Shown: positions 33,810 to 43,081, counted from the first letter of the stretch. The stretch: 64,000 nt of DNA from Brevibacterium atlanticum (GCF_011617245.1 NZ_CP050152.1:496001-560000); one strand, 5' to 3'. The notes: a model not told the origin generated them from the letters alone. Program-made: numbers and translations.

Positions 33810-34205
33810 TCAGCCCTGCAGGTAGGGTTCGAACGCGGCGCGCAGCTCGGGCGTCAGCGGGGTCGGCTTCTGGGACGAGCGGTCGATGTGGACGAGCACG
33901 CAGTCGTGGTCGAAGACCTGACGTCCGTCCTGGTCACCGCGGGTGCTGACGGTGAACGAGGAGGTGCCGATCCGCTTCACGGTCACGGTCATCAGCAGTT
34001 CCGGGCCGTACATGACAGGCACGAGGTAGTCGATGTTCTGGTTGGCGACGAGCATGCCGCCGCCGGTGATGTGGCCAGCCTTGACCTCGTGCATCCAGCG
34101 GATGCGGCACTCCTCGATGATGGTGATCAGCCGCGCGTTGTTGACATGGCCGAGCAGATCCTGGTCCGACCAGCGCACCTCGGGTGTGTATTCGAATGTT
34201 GCCAC
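33810..34205 (-). CDS. Acyl-CoA thioesterase (4HBT hotdog family)
   Basis: 131 residues of the YbgC/4-hydroxybenzoyl-CoA thioesterase type: RWSDQDLLGHVNNARLITIIEECR with the catalytic Asp and HVNN motif. Hydrolyses short or aromatic acyl-CoA thioesters; substrate unknown. GTG start 34205 has AGGAGG 5 bases upstream. A 10-base palindrome AACGAGCGTT at 34241-34250, in its probable promoter, resembles TetR-type operators of acyl-CoA metabolism. Confidence 0.85.
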   Translation of the reverse strand: MATFEYTPEVRWSDQDLLGHVNNARLITIIEECRIRWMHEVKAGHITGGGMLVANQNIDYLVPVMYGPELLMTVTVKRIGTSSFTVSTRGDQDGRQVFDHDCVLVHIDRSSQKPTPLTPELRAAFEPYLQG

Positions 34206-34240
34206 GCGGGCCTCCTGGAAACAGCGCAGATCTGATACTT

Positions 34241-34250
34241 AACGAGCGTT
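34241..34250. promoter_or_regulatory. Possible operator AACGAGCGTT upstream of the thioesterase
   Basis: Perfect 10-base palindrome in the 206-base gap between the thioesterase start and the etfA end, next to AT-richer sequence. TetR-family repressors of acyl-CoA genes bind such sites; assignment is tentative. Confidence 0.3.
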
Positions 34251-34411
34251 CTACAGTAAACCAGGTGCACTGCGGCAACGGAAATCTGCGGCCTTTGCCG
34301 GGAGGGGACGCGATGGACAGCGACGCCGGGGAGGGGACGCGATGGGAGCGGAGCAGAACTGGCAGGCGTGCGGAGCGCGGGGTGCCTCGCGGCGACGGTC
34401 GGCGTCGGATC

Positions 34412-35416
34412 TCACCCTCGGCGACGGACGATCTCCTCGTTGACGGCGGAGACCACCTCGTGGAGGTCGCCGATGATCGCATAGTCGGCGCGCTGGACCA
34501 TCGTCGACTCCTCGTCGGTGTTGATGGCCACGAGCGTCTTCGCGCCTTCGATTCCGGCCATGTGCTGGATCGCGCCGGAGATTCCGCAGGCGATGTAGAC
34601 ATCCGGGGAGATCCGGGAGCCGGTCTGGCCGACCTGCTCGGCGTGCGGTCGCCACCCGAGACCGGTGACCACGCGGGAGACGCCCAGAGCCCCGCCGAGA
34701 TGGTCGACGAGTTCGAGGACCTCACCGAAGCCGTTCTCCGAACCGACCCCGCGACCGGCCCCGACGACGGCGCGGGCCGCGGTCAGTCCGGACGCGCCAG
34801 CGGAGGCCTCGACCTCGGTGCGTCGGGCACGGGTGGTCAGGTCCGCCTCGGCGATGTCGAGCTCATAGTCATAGACCTCCGGATCGATCGGGTCGGTCTC
34901 CTCCGGGGAGCACGCGTGGCCGGCGATCGTGAGCACGTGCAGGTCGCCGTCGAGGCGGAGACGTTCGAACGCGGTGCCGCCGAAGACCTGTCGCAGCAGC
35001 CCGTCCTCGTCGCAGGCGATGACGTTCGCGGCCATGCGCTGGCCGGTGCGCACCGCGGCGTGGGCCATGAGCTCCATCCCGCGCGGGGTGCCCGAGGCCA
35101 GCAGCGTGCCGGACTCGGGCGTGATGTCGACGATCGCCTGCGCCCATGCGGCGGCCGAATAGTCTGCGAGGTCCGGGTGCTCCAGATGATGGATGATACT
35201 GACCCCGAGTCGCCCCAGCTCGGCCACGGCGGAATCGCTGAGCGGCCCGACCACCACCCCCTCCGTGCTACCCGACGGCGGCCCAGCAACCTCGCGCGAG
35301 GTTGTTGCGCCGCCGTCGGGTAGCAATTGGGCGTTTTGGCGGGCGAAGGTGACTGCCTCGGCGGAGGTGAGAGTGACCCCGCCGGCGGCATCCGTTTCGA
35401 CGAAGACGAGTGTCAT
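34412..35416 (-). CDS. etfA: Electron transfer flavoprotein alpha subunit with in-frame palindrome insert
   Basis: 334 residues; FAD-binding subunit that receives electrons from dehydrogenases. The C-terminal FAD domain is canonical: GSRISPDVYIACGISGAIQHMAGI and INTDEESTMVQRADYAIIGDLHEVV. Residues 32-50 (LPDGGATTSREVAGPPSGS) are encoded by a 56-bp palindrome nearly identical to the intergenic copy at 33166-33221. The insert sits between the first helix (AVTFARQNA) and the next strand (GVVVGPLSD), a surface loop. Its start overlaps the etfB stop (ATGA). Works with the neighbouring sarcosine/dimethylglycine dehydrogenase. Confidence 0.93.
   Translation of the reverse strand: MTLVFVETDAAGGVTLTSAEAVTFARQNAQLLPDGGATTSREVAGPPSGSTEGVVVGPLSDSAVAELGRLGVSIIHHLEHPDLADYSAAAWAQAIVDITPESGTLLASGTPRGMELMAHAAVRTGQRMAANVIACDEDGLLRQVFGGTAFERLRLDGDLHVLTIAGHACSPEETDPIDPEVYDYELDIAEADLTTRARRTEVEASAGASGLTAARAVVGAGRGVGSENGFGEVLELVDHLGGALGVSRVVTGLGWRPHAEQVGQTGSRISPDVYIACGISGAIQHMAGIEGAKTLVAINTDEESTMVQRADYAIIGDLHEVVSAVNEEIVRRRG
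35268..35323. repeat. 56-bp palindrome, family B, copy 2, inside etfA
   Basis: 28-base arms with two mismatched pairs; the left arm is identical to that of the intergenic copy at 33166-33221. It preserves the etfA reading frame, encoding residues 32-50. Confidence 0.93.
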
Positions 35417-36291
35417 GGCTTCAGCACTCCGATCTCTTCCAAGACGTCGACGAGTGCCGGTGCCGCATCGGGGCCCTCGCCGAGGATGGTCACCGCACTC
35501 TGCTTGACCTCCGGGAGTTCGAGGCTGATCCGCGGACTGCCGGTGCCGGGTTCGGGTGCGTCGTATTCGGTGATCGGGGCCTTCTTCGCCTTCATCCGTC
35601 CCGTGATCGAGGGGTAGCGCGGGTCGACTCCGCCCTCCTGGACGGCGATGACCGCCGGCAGTGCGAGCGTGAAGACCTCGGTTCCGGCCGGACCGATCCC
35701 GCGTGCCTCGATGACCCCGGCGCCGCCGTCGGAGACGCTCCCGGACCCGCCGCCGGATGCACCGCCGGACCCGTCGCCGGCTTCACCGCCTGGTCCGTCG
35801 CTGTCCCCGTCGACCGCACCCCCGTCAACCGGGCTGATCGTCTGGATGTTCGTCAGCACCGGGTACTCGAGGTCGTAGGCGAGCCGGATGCCGACCTGGA
35901 AGTCCCCGGTATCGGCGGCGTCGTTGCCGACCAGCACGAGGTCGAAGGTCTGCCCGCCCTCGGCGCGGTCGCGGACGATATCGCCGATGACCTGTGCGAT
36001 GTCCTCGGGCCCGAACGCCGCGAGGTCGGTCGCTTCGACGAGGATCCCGTCGTGCGCGCCCACGGCCAGGGCCGCGCGCAGCTGTTCGACCGCCTCGGCG
36101 GGGCCTACGGTCAGCACCGTGACCGTCCCGCCCGTCGCGGCCGCCGTCTGGATCGCGAGTTCGATCGCGCACTCCTCGTGCGCGGACATCGTGTGCCCGA
36201 GTCCGGATTCGTCGATGTTCGCGCCGGTGTCGTCAAGCGTGACGGCTCCGGCGATGTCGGGGACGCGCCTGATGCACACGAGGACGTTCAT
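35413..36291 (-). CDS. etfB: Electron transfer flavoprotein beta subunit
   Basis: 292 residues; AMP-binding partner of EtfA. MNVLVCIRRVPD, HTMSAHEECAIELAI, LVLVGNDAADTGDFQVGIRLAYDLEYPVLTNI and ALPAVIAVQEGGVDPRYPSITGRMKAKK are diagnostic. I place the start at 36291, 6 bases after AGGAG; ATG 36297 overlaps the upstream stop. A Gly/Asp/Ser-rich insert (about residues 156-192) is absent from ordinary EtfB. Middle gene of dehydrogenase-etfB-etfA. Confidence 0.93.
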   Translation of the reverse strand: MNVLVCIRRVPDIAGAVTLDDTGANIDESGLGHTMSAHEECAIELAIQTAAATGGTVTVLTVGPAEAVEQLRAALAVGAHDGILVEATDLAAFGPEDIAQVIGDIVRDRAEGGQTFDLVLVGNDAADTGDFQVGIRLAYDLEYPVLTNIQTISPVDGGAVDGDSDGPGGEAGDGSGGASGGGSGSVSDGGAGVIEARGIGPAGTEVFTLALPAVIAVQEGGVDPRYPSITGRMKAKKAPITEYDAPEPGTGSPRISLELPEVKQSAVTILGEGPDAAPALVDVLEEIGVLKP

Positions 36292-36293
36292 GG

Positions 36294-38807
36294 TCATCTC
36301 CTGATGCACTCGTTGTCGGGGTCGAACAGCGGCGTCGAATCGACCGACGCCACAGTGACGGGGAAGAACTCCTCCATGTACACGACCTGCAGACGGTTGC
36401 CCAGCACCGCCTCGGCGGGTGGGAGGAAGGCCATGAGGACGTGCTTTCCGAGGCTCGGAGCCGACCCCGCCGAGGTGACGTACGCGTTCCGTCCGTGCCC
36501 GTCGGTCAGCGGTGCCCCCTCCGCGGAGACGATGGGTTCCCCACCGAGCATGTACCGCTTCTGCCCACTCGCCGAGGTGTGGTCATCGACGGTCAGTGAG
36601 CACAGCACCGTTTCAGGAGCCTCCTCGCGATGGCGCAGGTGCGCGTCCCGGCCGATGAAGTCCTGCGCCTTGACCTTCGGGCGGCTCATCCCGACCTCGA
36701 CCACGGTGCGTTCGGAGTCGAGTTCGGCACCGAACGCCCGGTAGCCCTTCTCGATGCGGCCGGTGGTTCCGTAGACGCCGAGACCGACCGGGATGAGGCC
36801 GTGGTCCCGGCCGCCTTCGTAGAGCGCGTCCCAGAGTCTCACGCCGGACTCCATCGGCACGTAGAGCTCCCAGCCGAGATCGCCGACATAGGAGATGCGG
36901 GAGGCCAAAACCGGCAGCGACCTGATCTCGATGGTGCGGGCGGTGCCGAACCGGAACCCGTCGTGGGAGACATCGGCACTGGTGAGGTCGGCGAGGATGT
37001 CGCGGGCCCTCGGTCCCCACAGTCCGATCGTCGTCCACGAGCTCGTGAGATCGGCGATCTGCGCACCCGAGGCGGGGAGGCGGTCGGAGAACCACTTGAC
37101 GTCGGCCATTCCGTGGGCGGCGCCGGTCACGACGCGGAACCGGTCGTGGGACAGGCGCATGATCGTGAGATCCGAACGGAACCCGCCGTTCTCATCGAGG
37201 ATCGGGGTGTAGACGACCCTGCCGATCGCCACGTCCATCTGCGCCAGGGCGATGCGCTGGACCGCGTCGAGGGCGGCCGGTCCGATGACATCGAAGATGA
37301 CGAAACTCGAGAGGTCGACGAGTCCGGCGCGCTGGCGCATCGCGAGGTGTTCGGCGTTGATGATCGGTGACCACCAACGCCCATCCCATTCGTTCGGGCG
37401 CGGCATCACCCGGTCCCCGAACTCCTCGAGCAGGCCGGCGTTCGACTCAAACCACTGCGGGCGCTCCCAGCCGCCGGCCTCGAAGAAGACTGCGCCGAGC
37501 TCGACTTCGCGGGCATGCATGGGGGAGAGGCGCACGTTTCGGTCGGCCGACCACTGCTCGCCTGGGTGGACGATGCCGTAGGTCTTGTTGAATGCCTCCG
37601 AGGTGCGGGCCCGTACGTGTTCGCGGGTGCGCTGGTGGGCGTGGAAGCGAGCGATGTCGGCGCCCTGGACGTCGATCTCGGGCAGCCCGTTCGTCATCCA
37701 TTCGGCCACCGCCCGGCCGACTCCGGGCCCTTCCTTCACCCACACCGCCGCCGCCGACCACAGGCCCGCTACCTGCGGTGATTCACCGAGGATGGGCGCA
37801 CCGTCGGGGGTGAGGGACAGCAGGCCGTTGATCGCGTAGCGGATCTCGACATCGGGGTTCGAGAGCACCTCGGGCATGAGTTCGACGGCCTGTTCGAGCT
37901 GCGGGTCGAAGTCCTCGTCGGTGAAGGGCATCTCTGTGGGGGAGAGCTTCGCCGCCTCGATCGAGGGGATCTCGTCGGGGTCGTGGAGGATGGGCCGGTG
38001 GGCGTAGGAGCCGATCTCCATGTCCGAACCGTGCTGGCGTTCGTAGCAGAAGGTGTCCATGTCGCGCACGATCGGGAAGGAGATCTCGCCGGGGCGTTCG
38101 GCCAACTGCGGGACCGGGCCGACGCTGATCATCTGGTGCACCGCCGGGGTCAGGGGGATCGCGGCACCGGCCATGGCCGCGATTCGCGGACTCCACACCC
38201 CACAGGCGATGAGGATGCGGTCGGTGACGATCTCGCCCCTGCTCGTGTGCACCCGTGTGACCCGACCGTTCTCGACGTCGATGCCGGTCACCTCGGTGTT
38301 CGGGGAGACGGTCAGCGCACCGGCTGCCTCGGCGGATTCACGCATCATCGTGCCCGCCCGCACGGAATCGACGACGCCGACAGTCGGCGTCCAGAAGCCG
38401 CCGACGATCACGGACGGATCGAGGAACGGCACCTTCTCGGCCACCTCGGCGGGGGTGACGAGGGAGGACTCGATGCCCCACGCCCGCGTCGAGGCCATGC
38501 GCCGCCGCAGTTCCTCCATCCGCTCCTCGGTGCGGGCGACCTCGAAGCCGCCGGACTCGGTGAAGACGCCGAGCTCCTTGTACTGGGCCATGCTGTCGAG
38601 GGTGAGGTCGGCGATCTCACGGGAATGGTCGACGGGGAAGATGAAGTTCGATGCGTGCCCGGTCGAGCCGCCCGGATTCGGCAGCGGACCTTTGTCGACC
38701 TGGACGATGTCGGTCCACCCGAGTTCGGCGAGATGATGGACGAGGCTGTTGCCGACGATGCCGGCTCCGACAACGACGACGCTGGCCTGGGCGGGGACGG
38801 AAGCCAT
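36294..38807 (-). CDS. FAD-GcvT fusion: sarcosine/dimethylglycine dehydrogenase
   Basis: 837 residues. The N-terminal half is a DAO-type FAD domain (VVVVGAGIVGNSLVHHLAELG; His51 in GGSTGHASNF fits the covalent FAD-His site of this family). The C-terminal half (from about 430) is a GcvT tetrahydrofolate-binding domain. It demethylates sarcosine or dimethylglycine, passing the carbon to tetrahydrofolate as methylene-THF. Electrons probably go to ETF, encoded directly downstream, rather than O2. Creatinase nearby produces sarcosine, which favours sarcosine as substrate. Start 38807 has GAGGAG 7 bases upstream. Confidence 0.85.
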   Translation of the reverse strand: MASVPAQASVVVVGAGIVGNSLVHHLAELGWTDIVQVDKGPLPNPGGSTGHASNFIFPVDHSREIADLTLDSMAQYKELGVFTESGGFEVARTEERMEELRRRMASTRAWGIESSLVTPAEVAEKVPFLDPSVIVGGFWTPTVGVVDSVRAGTMMRESAEAAGALTVSPNTEVTGIDVENGRVTRVHTSRGEIVTDRILIACGVWSPRIAAMAGAAIPLTPAVHQMISVGPVPQLAERPGEISFPIVRDMDTFCYERQHGSDMEIGSYAHRPILHDPDEIPSIEAAKLSPTEMPFTDEDFDPQLEQAVELMPEVLSNPDVEIRYAINGLLSLTPDGAPILGESPQVAGLWSAAAVWVKEGPGVGRAVAEWMTNGLPEIDVQGADIARFHAHQRTREHVRARTSEAFNKTYGIVHPGEQWSADRNVRLSPMHAREVELGAVFFEAGGWERPQWFESNAGLLEEFGDRVMPRPNEWDGRWWSPIINAEHLAMRQRAGLVDLSSFVIFDVIGPAALDAVQRIALAQMDVAIGRVVYTPILDENGGFRSDLTIMRLSHDRFRVVTGAAHGMADVKWFSDRLPASGAQIADLTSSWTTIGLWGPRARDILADLTSADVSHDGFRFGTARTIEIRSLPVLASRISYVGDLGWELYVPMESGVRLWDALYEGGRDHGLIPVGLGVYGTTGRIEKGYRAFGAELDSERTVVEVGMSRPKVKAQDFIGRDAHLRHREEAPETVLCSLTVDDHTSASGQKRYMLGGEPIVSAEGAPLTDGHGRNAYVTSAGSAPSLGKHVLMAFLPPAEAVLGNRLQVVYMEEFFPVTVASVDSTPLFDPDNECIRR

Positions 38808-39049
38808 GCGGCGGCTCCTCTCCGGAGGCACCTTCGCCTCCAACGGCACGTGCCGCGCGGTGGGCGGCAGGATGGGCGAGATCGAACTCGGTAGGATGAT
38901 CGTCCTCCCCGTCGCCGAGGTGTGTCAAGGGTTCCGATCGGAGCTCGGATGACGCTCTCCGGGGTCCCGGGGGCGACCGTGCGGTAGGGTGATTCCGGTC
39001 GGTGCGCCGAGGGGCGCCGACCCAACTTTCCCCGACGGAGCTGAGCACG

Positions 39050-39799
39050 ATGAGCAATGGGACCCAGTCGATCGACCGGGCGGCCGAGATACTGTCGCTG
39101 GTGGTCAAGTCCGACGACCCGATCTCGTACACCGAGGTCGTCGACGCGACCGATCTGGCCCGCTCGACGGTCTCGCGGCTGCTCTCGGCGCTCGAGCGCA
39201 ACGGCTTGGTCGAACGTGACGGCGATGGTCTCTATCGCGGGGGTTCGCTGTTCGCGACCTATGCGTCACGCTTCGACCGGGTCGAGAATCTCGTCTCTGC
39301 GGCCGACCCGACTCTGCAGCGCCTGAGCGAGGAGACCGGAGAGACCGTCAATCTGGCGATGCCCGGGCCGAAGGGCGTCGTCCAGGTCGCCCAGGTCGAT
39401 TCGACGTTCGTCCTCGGGGCCACGAACTGGGCCGATGTCGATGTGCCGCCGCACTGCTCGGCGCTCGGGAAGGTCATGTACGCCTTCGATGTCATCCCGC
39501 TGCCGACGGGTCGGCTCGAACGCCGGACCGATCGGACGCTGGGTTCGCGCAAGGAACTGACGGACAACCTCGCCGAGGTGCGCGAACGCGGCTTCGCCAT
39601 CGTGCACGAGGAATTCGAGATCGGCCTCGACGCCCTGGCCGCCCCCGTCTTCGGCGTCGACGGCGCCGTGGTCGCGGCCGTCGGCATCTCGGGTCCGACG
39701 ATGCGCATCGCCGAACACCACGAGAAGCTCGGCGCGCTGCTGTCCGACGAGGCGGGTCTGCTCTCGCGGACCCTCAGGCGCAAGGTGGCGCACCGGTGA
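39050..39799 (+). CDS. IclR-family regulator divergent from the demethylating dehydrogenase
   Basis: 249 residues with an IclR winged helix (QSIDRAAEILSLVVKSDDPISYTEVVDATDLARSTVSRLLSALERNGLV) and effector domain (PTLQRLSEETGETVNLAM... AVVAAVGISGPTMRI). Divergent from the FAD-GcvT gene and overlapping the cytosine deaminase start (GTGA), so it is co-translated with it. Likely controls N-methyl compound catabolism (inference). GGAG precedes ATG 39050. Confidence 0.88.
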   Translation: MSNGTQSIDRAAEILSLVVKSDDPISYTEVVDATDLARSTVSRLLSALERNGLVERDGDGLYRGGSLFATYASRFDRVENLVSAADPTLQRLSEETGETVNLAMPGPKGVVQVAQVDSTFVLGATNWADVDVPPHCSALGKVMYAFDVIPLPTGRLERRTDRTLGSRKELTDNLAEVRERGFAIVHEEFEIGLDALAAPVFGVDGAVVAAVGISGPTMRIAEHHEKLGALLSDEAGLLSRTLRRKVAHR

Positions 39800-40272
39800 G
39801 CGTTGAGCGTGGGGCGGTCGCACTGACCGCCGAGGACCGCAGGCTGCTTGACCTCGCTGTCGAGCAGGCAGAGATCGGATGGGACGAAGGCGGAGTACCT
39901 ATCGGGGCCGTACTAGCGCGAGGTGCCGAAGTTCTCGCGGTGGGGCGGAACCGTCGGGTTCAGCAGAACAGTGCCATCCTCCACGGTGAGACCGACGCTT
40001 TCGAACGGGCGGGTCGGTTGCCGGCCTCGGTCTATCGGGAGTGCACCCTTTACACGACGCTCTCACCGTGCTTCATGTGCGCCGGCACGTCGTTGCTCTA
40101 TGGGATTCCGCGCATCGTCATCGGTGAGAATAAGACGTTCTCCGTCTCCGAGGATCTGCTTGTCGAACACGGCGTCGTCCTCGTCGTTGCCGATGACTCC
40201 CAGTGCTTGGACCTTATGGGACGCATGCTCGACGAGCGACTGGAGATCTGGAACGAGGACATCGGCAACTAG
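39796..40272 (+). CDS. Cytosine deaminase of the yeast Fcy1 type (possible creatinine deaminase)
   Basis: 158 residues. Zinc site: His63 and Glu65 in ILHGETDAFE, Cys92 and Cys95 in TTLSPCFMCAG. The neighbourhood YGIPRIVIGENKTF, VVLVVADDSQCLDLM and DERLEIWNEDIG follows yeast cytosine deaminase almost word for word, unlike TadA or guanine deaminase. Some bacterial cytosine deaminases also deaminate creatinine to N-methylhydantoin, which would suit the creatininase neighbour. GTG start overlaps the regulator stop. Convergent with creatininase. Confidence 0.85.
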   Translation: MSVERGAVALTAEDRRLLDLAVEQAEIGWDEGGVPIGAVLARGAEVLAVGRNRRVQQNSAILHGETDAFERAGRLPASVYRECTLYTTLSPCFMCAGTSLLYGIPRIVIGENKTFSVSEDLLVEHGVVLVVADDSQCLDLMGRMLDERLEIWNEDIGN

Positions 40273-40307
40273 CCCGAGTCGTCGTGTGATACGACACTGT
40301 TGGACCC

Positions 40308-41081
40308 TCAGCGGGAGATGAGCCCGAACTCCGAAGTGATCGCCTCGCTCATGCCGGCGCTCGCGGTCTCAAGCAGGATCCGCCCCTTCTCAGCGGTTGC
40401 TTCGGCGGCAGAAGACAGGCACCCCGAGTCGGGGGTGAGCTCGGGACGGACGGGAAGCACGTCATAGTTCGGCAGCTCGGCAGGCGGTGCGTCGACGACC
40501 TTCGTCATGTCGACCTGCTCGGGGTGGAGGTGGAGCATGAGCGAAGTTTCGAGTACGCCTCCATGCTCGAGATCCCATCCGGTGAAGCCGTTGGGGTAGA
40601 GCCTGCCGATTGTCGCCTCGTCGACGAAGTCCCAATACGACAGGAGCATCACTCTCACGTCCTCACCGGCACAGCCGAGCTCTCGCAGCGCGAGATCCGC
40701 GCCTTCGTAGAGGAATTGGTAGTTCTCGAAGTGACCGTTGACGAAACCGATGGCCCGCGCGCCGTGGCGGATGAACTCGAGGACGAGCGTCTTGGCGATC
40801 TCGGTGACGAGTGCTCCGTCGAGGCTGGTCGTCCCGGGCAGATGATTGCCGCCCCCGGACCGCTGTTGCGATTTGTAGCCGTAGGCCATCGGTGCTGCCA
40901 CGATTGCACCGATCCGCTGTGCGGTCTCGCCGGCCATCCTGCGGGAGAGGAGTGTGTCGACATGCAGAGGCATATGTGGCCCGTGCTGCTCGATTGAACC
41001 GGCTGGGATGAGCACGGGTGCTCCCTCACCGATCTTTTGGGCGTAGGAGAATGCGTCGAGTTCCTCCATGTATACGGCCAT
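40308..41081 (-). CDS. Creatininase (creatinine amidohydrolase)
   Basis: 257 residues; interconverts creatinine and creatine in the cytoplasm. The metal motif is PAGSIEQHGPHMPLHVDTLL; YGYKSQQRSGGGNHLPG and FTGWDLEHGGVLETSLML match Pseudomonas creatininase closely, beyond general family membership. ATG 41081 follows AGAGGG. Last gene of a minus-strand set, NCS1 permease, USP, creatininase. Length equals the Pseudomonas enzyme. It provides creatine for the creatinase at 44899. Confidence 0.92.
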   Translation of the reverse strand: MAVYMEELDAFSYAQKIGEGAPVLIPAGSIEQHGPHMPLHVDTLLSRRMAGETAQRIGAIVAAPMAYGYKSQQRSGGGNHLPGTTSLDGALVTEIAKTLVLEFIRHGARAIGFVNGHFENYQFLYEGADLALRELGCAGEDVRVMLLSYWDFVDEATIGRLYPNGFTGWDLEHGGVLETSLMLHLHPEQVDMTKVVDAPPAELPNYDVLPVRPELTPDSGCLSSAAEATAEKGRILLETASAGMSEAITSEFGLISR

Positions 41082-41136
41082 TGTGCCCTCTACCGTCCTC
41101 TCCTGTGTTGGTTGTTCGGGTGCTGAGTAGGCGAAG

Positions 41137-41544
41137 TCAGCGGCTCTTTGGGGCTTTGACCGTAAGCACAGGACACTGAGCGTCCATGAGCACTCCCCGA
41201 GCCGTGCTCCCGAAGAGCATCTTGCCGACCGAGGATCGCTTGCGAAGGCCGATGACGATGAGGGTGGCATCGCTGCGCTCGGCGGTGTCGACGATCTCCC
41301 CCGCAGGGTCCTGGCCGCGCAACGCCTGCCGGACTTCGAAATCCGCGACCGATGATTCCAGTCGATCCTCGATCCGTTTGAGCGTCCTGGAATCGGCGAT
41401 CGCCCGGTCGTCTTCGATGGGGTCACTCTTCGATGCGTTGACGACGATGAGCTTGTGTCCTCCGTCGCGTCCCGCTTCAAGGATCGCCCGGTCGAGGGCG
41501 GCCTCGCCCTGCGGGGTGGGGACGTATCCGACAACAATCGTCAT
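41137..41544 (-). CDS. Universal stress protein (UspA family)
   Basis: 135 residues, single Usp domain: MTIVVGYVPTPQGEAALDRAI at the start and the ATP-binding motif GLRKRSSVGKMLFGSTARGVL near the end. 52 bases downstream of the permease and 55 upstream of creatininase, so part of the same transcript. Why a Usp protein is in this operon is unknown; small Usp proteins often accompany transporters in actinobacteria. Confidence 0.88.
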   Translation of the reverse strand: MTIVVGYVPTPQGEAALDRAILEAGRDGGHKLIVVNASKSDPIEDDRAIADSRTLKRIEDRLESSVADFEVRQALRGQDPAGEIVDTAERSDATLIVIGLRKRSSVGKMLFGSTARGVLMDAQCPVLTVKAPKSR

Positions 41545-41596
41545 AGTCTCTCCTTCGAGCTTCTTAGATCCAGCCCTGGCGCGGTGCTGTCGCCGC

Positions 41597-43081
41597 TCAT
41601 CTCGGATCCGCCGGAATCTGACTTGCTGTCTCGGCCTGTCGCTCCGCGTAGCGGAAATGGGCGCGAGGGCCGAAGATCGCGTAGATGCTCGCGCTGACGA
41701 CGAGTCCGGCTAGCCAGGACAGATCGAGTCCGCCCATCGCCGTGACCAGTGGACTCTGCAGTACCTCGATCGACTGGGCCATGAACAGCCACGTCGCAAT
41801 CATGCCGCCGAGCAGTGCGCAGACCCCAGGCCAATTGATGTCCGGCAGCCTCTTCGAGCCGATCGGATCGAAGAGTCGGGCACTGGGAATCGGCCGGATC
41901 CGATTGAACCTGTAGTAGTGGACGAGCATGAGTCCGCCCCACGATGCGACCCATGCGACCAGAGAGCTGAGGAAGCTGTCGAGCACCTCAGCGAGATCTT
42001 CCTGATAGACGAAGAAGATGACTGCGATGAACGACAGGACTCCGACGAAGAGGTTGAGACTGTTGCGCTTGACCTTGATATCGAGAGCTTGTGTGGCCAC
42101 GGAGAACGTATAGATGTTGAGGATGTTCGTCGCGATCGGTCCGTGGATGACGAGCAGCAGTACAGGGACGGCCAATGCTCCGAAGTTGTCGACGACGAGT
42201 TGCCCGGGATCGACGGACTGGGACTTCGTTGCGAGGCTGGCGCCGAGGACTCCGAGCCAGACGACGGGCAGGAACTGTCCCAGTGTCGAGGCGAGGTAGA
42301 GTTTGCGGCGCGGGACTTCGCGGCTGACGAAGCGGGAGTAGTCGGCTGCGTAGGTGAACCAGGTGATCCCCCAGCCGATGCCGATCACTGTCATGACCGA
42401 GCTCATTACGGCGATCCGATCCCAGCCGTGGAGAACTTCACCCGGTGGGCCGGCATAGCCCCAGTCGATGTCGAGTCCGAACCACGCGAACAGGGACATG
42501 GCGACGAGGATGACGATTGTCGGAGGCACTGTCCAGCGTTCGAAGGCGGCGATGGCTCGATACCCGAACCACGCGATGATGACCTGAGCAGCCATGAGGA
42601 AGGCGGCGGTGCCGATCTTCCAGCCGTAGTTGTGGTCGGCGGGGTCGAGCCAGTGGAGCTTTCCGAACAGGGCGAGCACCAGGTCGAGAATGACGTAGGT
42701 GTTGATAGCGCACCAGCCGATTGTGACCGACGCTTGGATCGCGGCCGGCAGGTAGTCGCCGCGGCGGCCGAATGCGGCGCGAGCGAGGACCATTCCTGTG
42801 GCCCCGGTCTTCTGTCCCAGCAGGACGAAGCAGCCGAAGAGTGACATCCCGATGAGGTTGCCGATGACGATGACTGTGATGGTGTCTCGGACTCCGAGTC
42901 CGAGGTTGATGCCGAGGGCGCCGAGGACCCAGTTGATCGGTGCGAGATTGGCGCCGGCCCAGATCCAGAACTGACCACCGACTCGGGTGGTTCGGGACTT
43001 CTCGGGAATAGCTTGGAGCTGATCCTCGACGTCTGACTGGCCGAGGTGCACTGCGGGCGGGGTAGATTTCTCCACGGTCAT
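41597..43081 (-). CDS. NCS1-family permease (cytosine/creatinine-type)
   Basis: 494 residues, twelve membrane helices; sodium- or proton-coupled importer of nucleobase-like compounds. FWIWAGANLAPINWVLGALG, GQKTGATGMVLARAAFGRRGDYLPA and ITWFTYAADYSRFVSREVPRR are NCS1 signatures. Given creatininase downstream and PucR divergent, I infer creatinine (or cytosine) as substrate; creatinine resembles cytosine in ring amide geometry. GGAGG precedes ATG 43081. Confidence 0.88.
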   Translation of the reverse strand: MTVEKSTPPAVHLGQSDVEDQLQAIPEKSRTTRVGGQFWIWAGANLAPINWVLGALGINLGLGVRDTITVIVIGNLIGMSLFGCFVLLGQKTGATGMVLARAAFGRRGDYLPAAIQASVTIGWCAINTYVILDLVLALFGKLHWLDPADHNYGWKIGTAAFLMAAQVIIAWFGYRAIAAFERWTVPPTIVILVAMSLFAWFGLDIDWGYAGPPGEVLHGWDRIAVMSSVMTVIGIGWGITWFTYAADYSRFVSREVPRRKLYLASTLGQFLPVVWLGVLGASLATKSQSVDPGQLVVDNFGALAVPVLLLVIHGPIATNILNIYTFSVATQALDIKVKRNSLNLFVGVLSFIAVIFFVYQEDLAEVLDSFLSSLVAWVASWGGLMLVHYYRFNRIRPIPSARLFDPIGSKRLPDINWPGVCALLGGMIATWLFMAQSIEVLQSPLVTAMGGLDLSWLAGLVVSASIYAIFGPRAHFRYAERQAETASQIPADPR

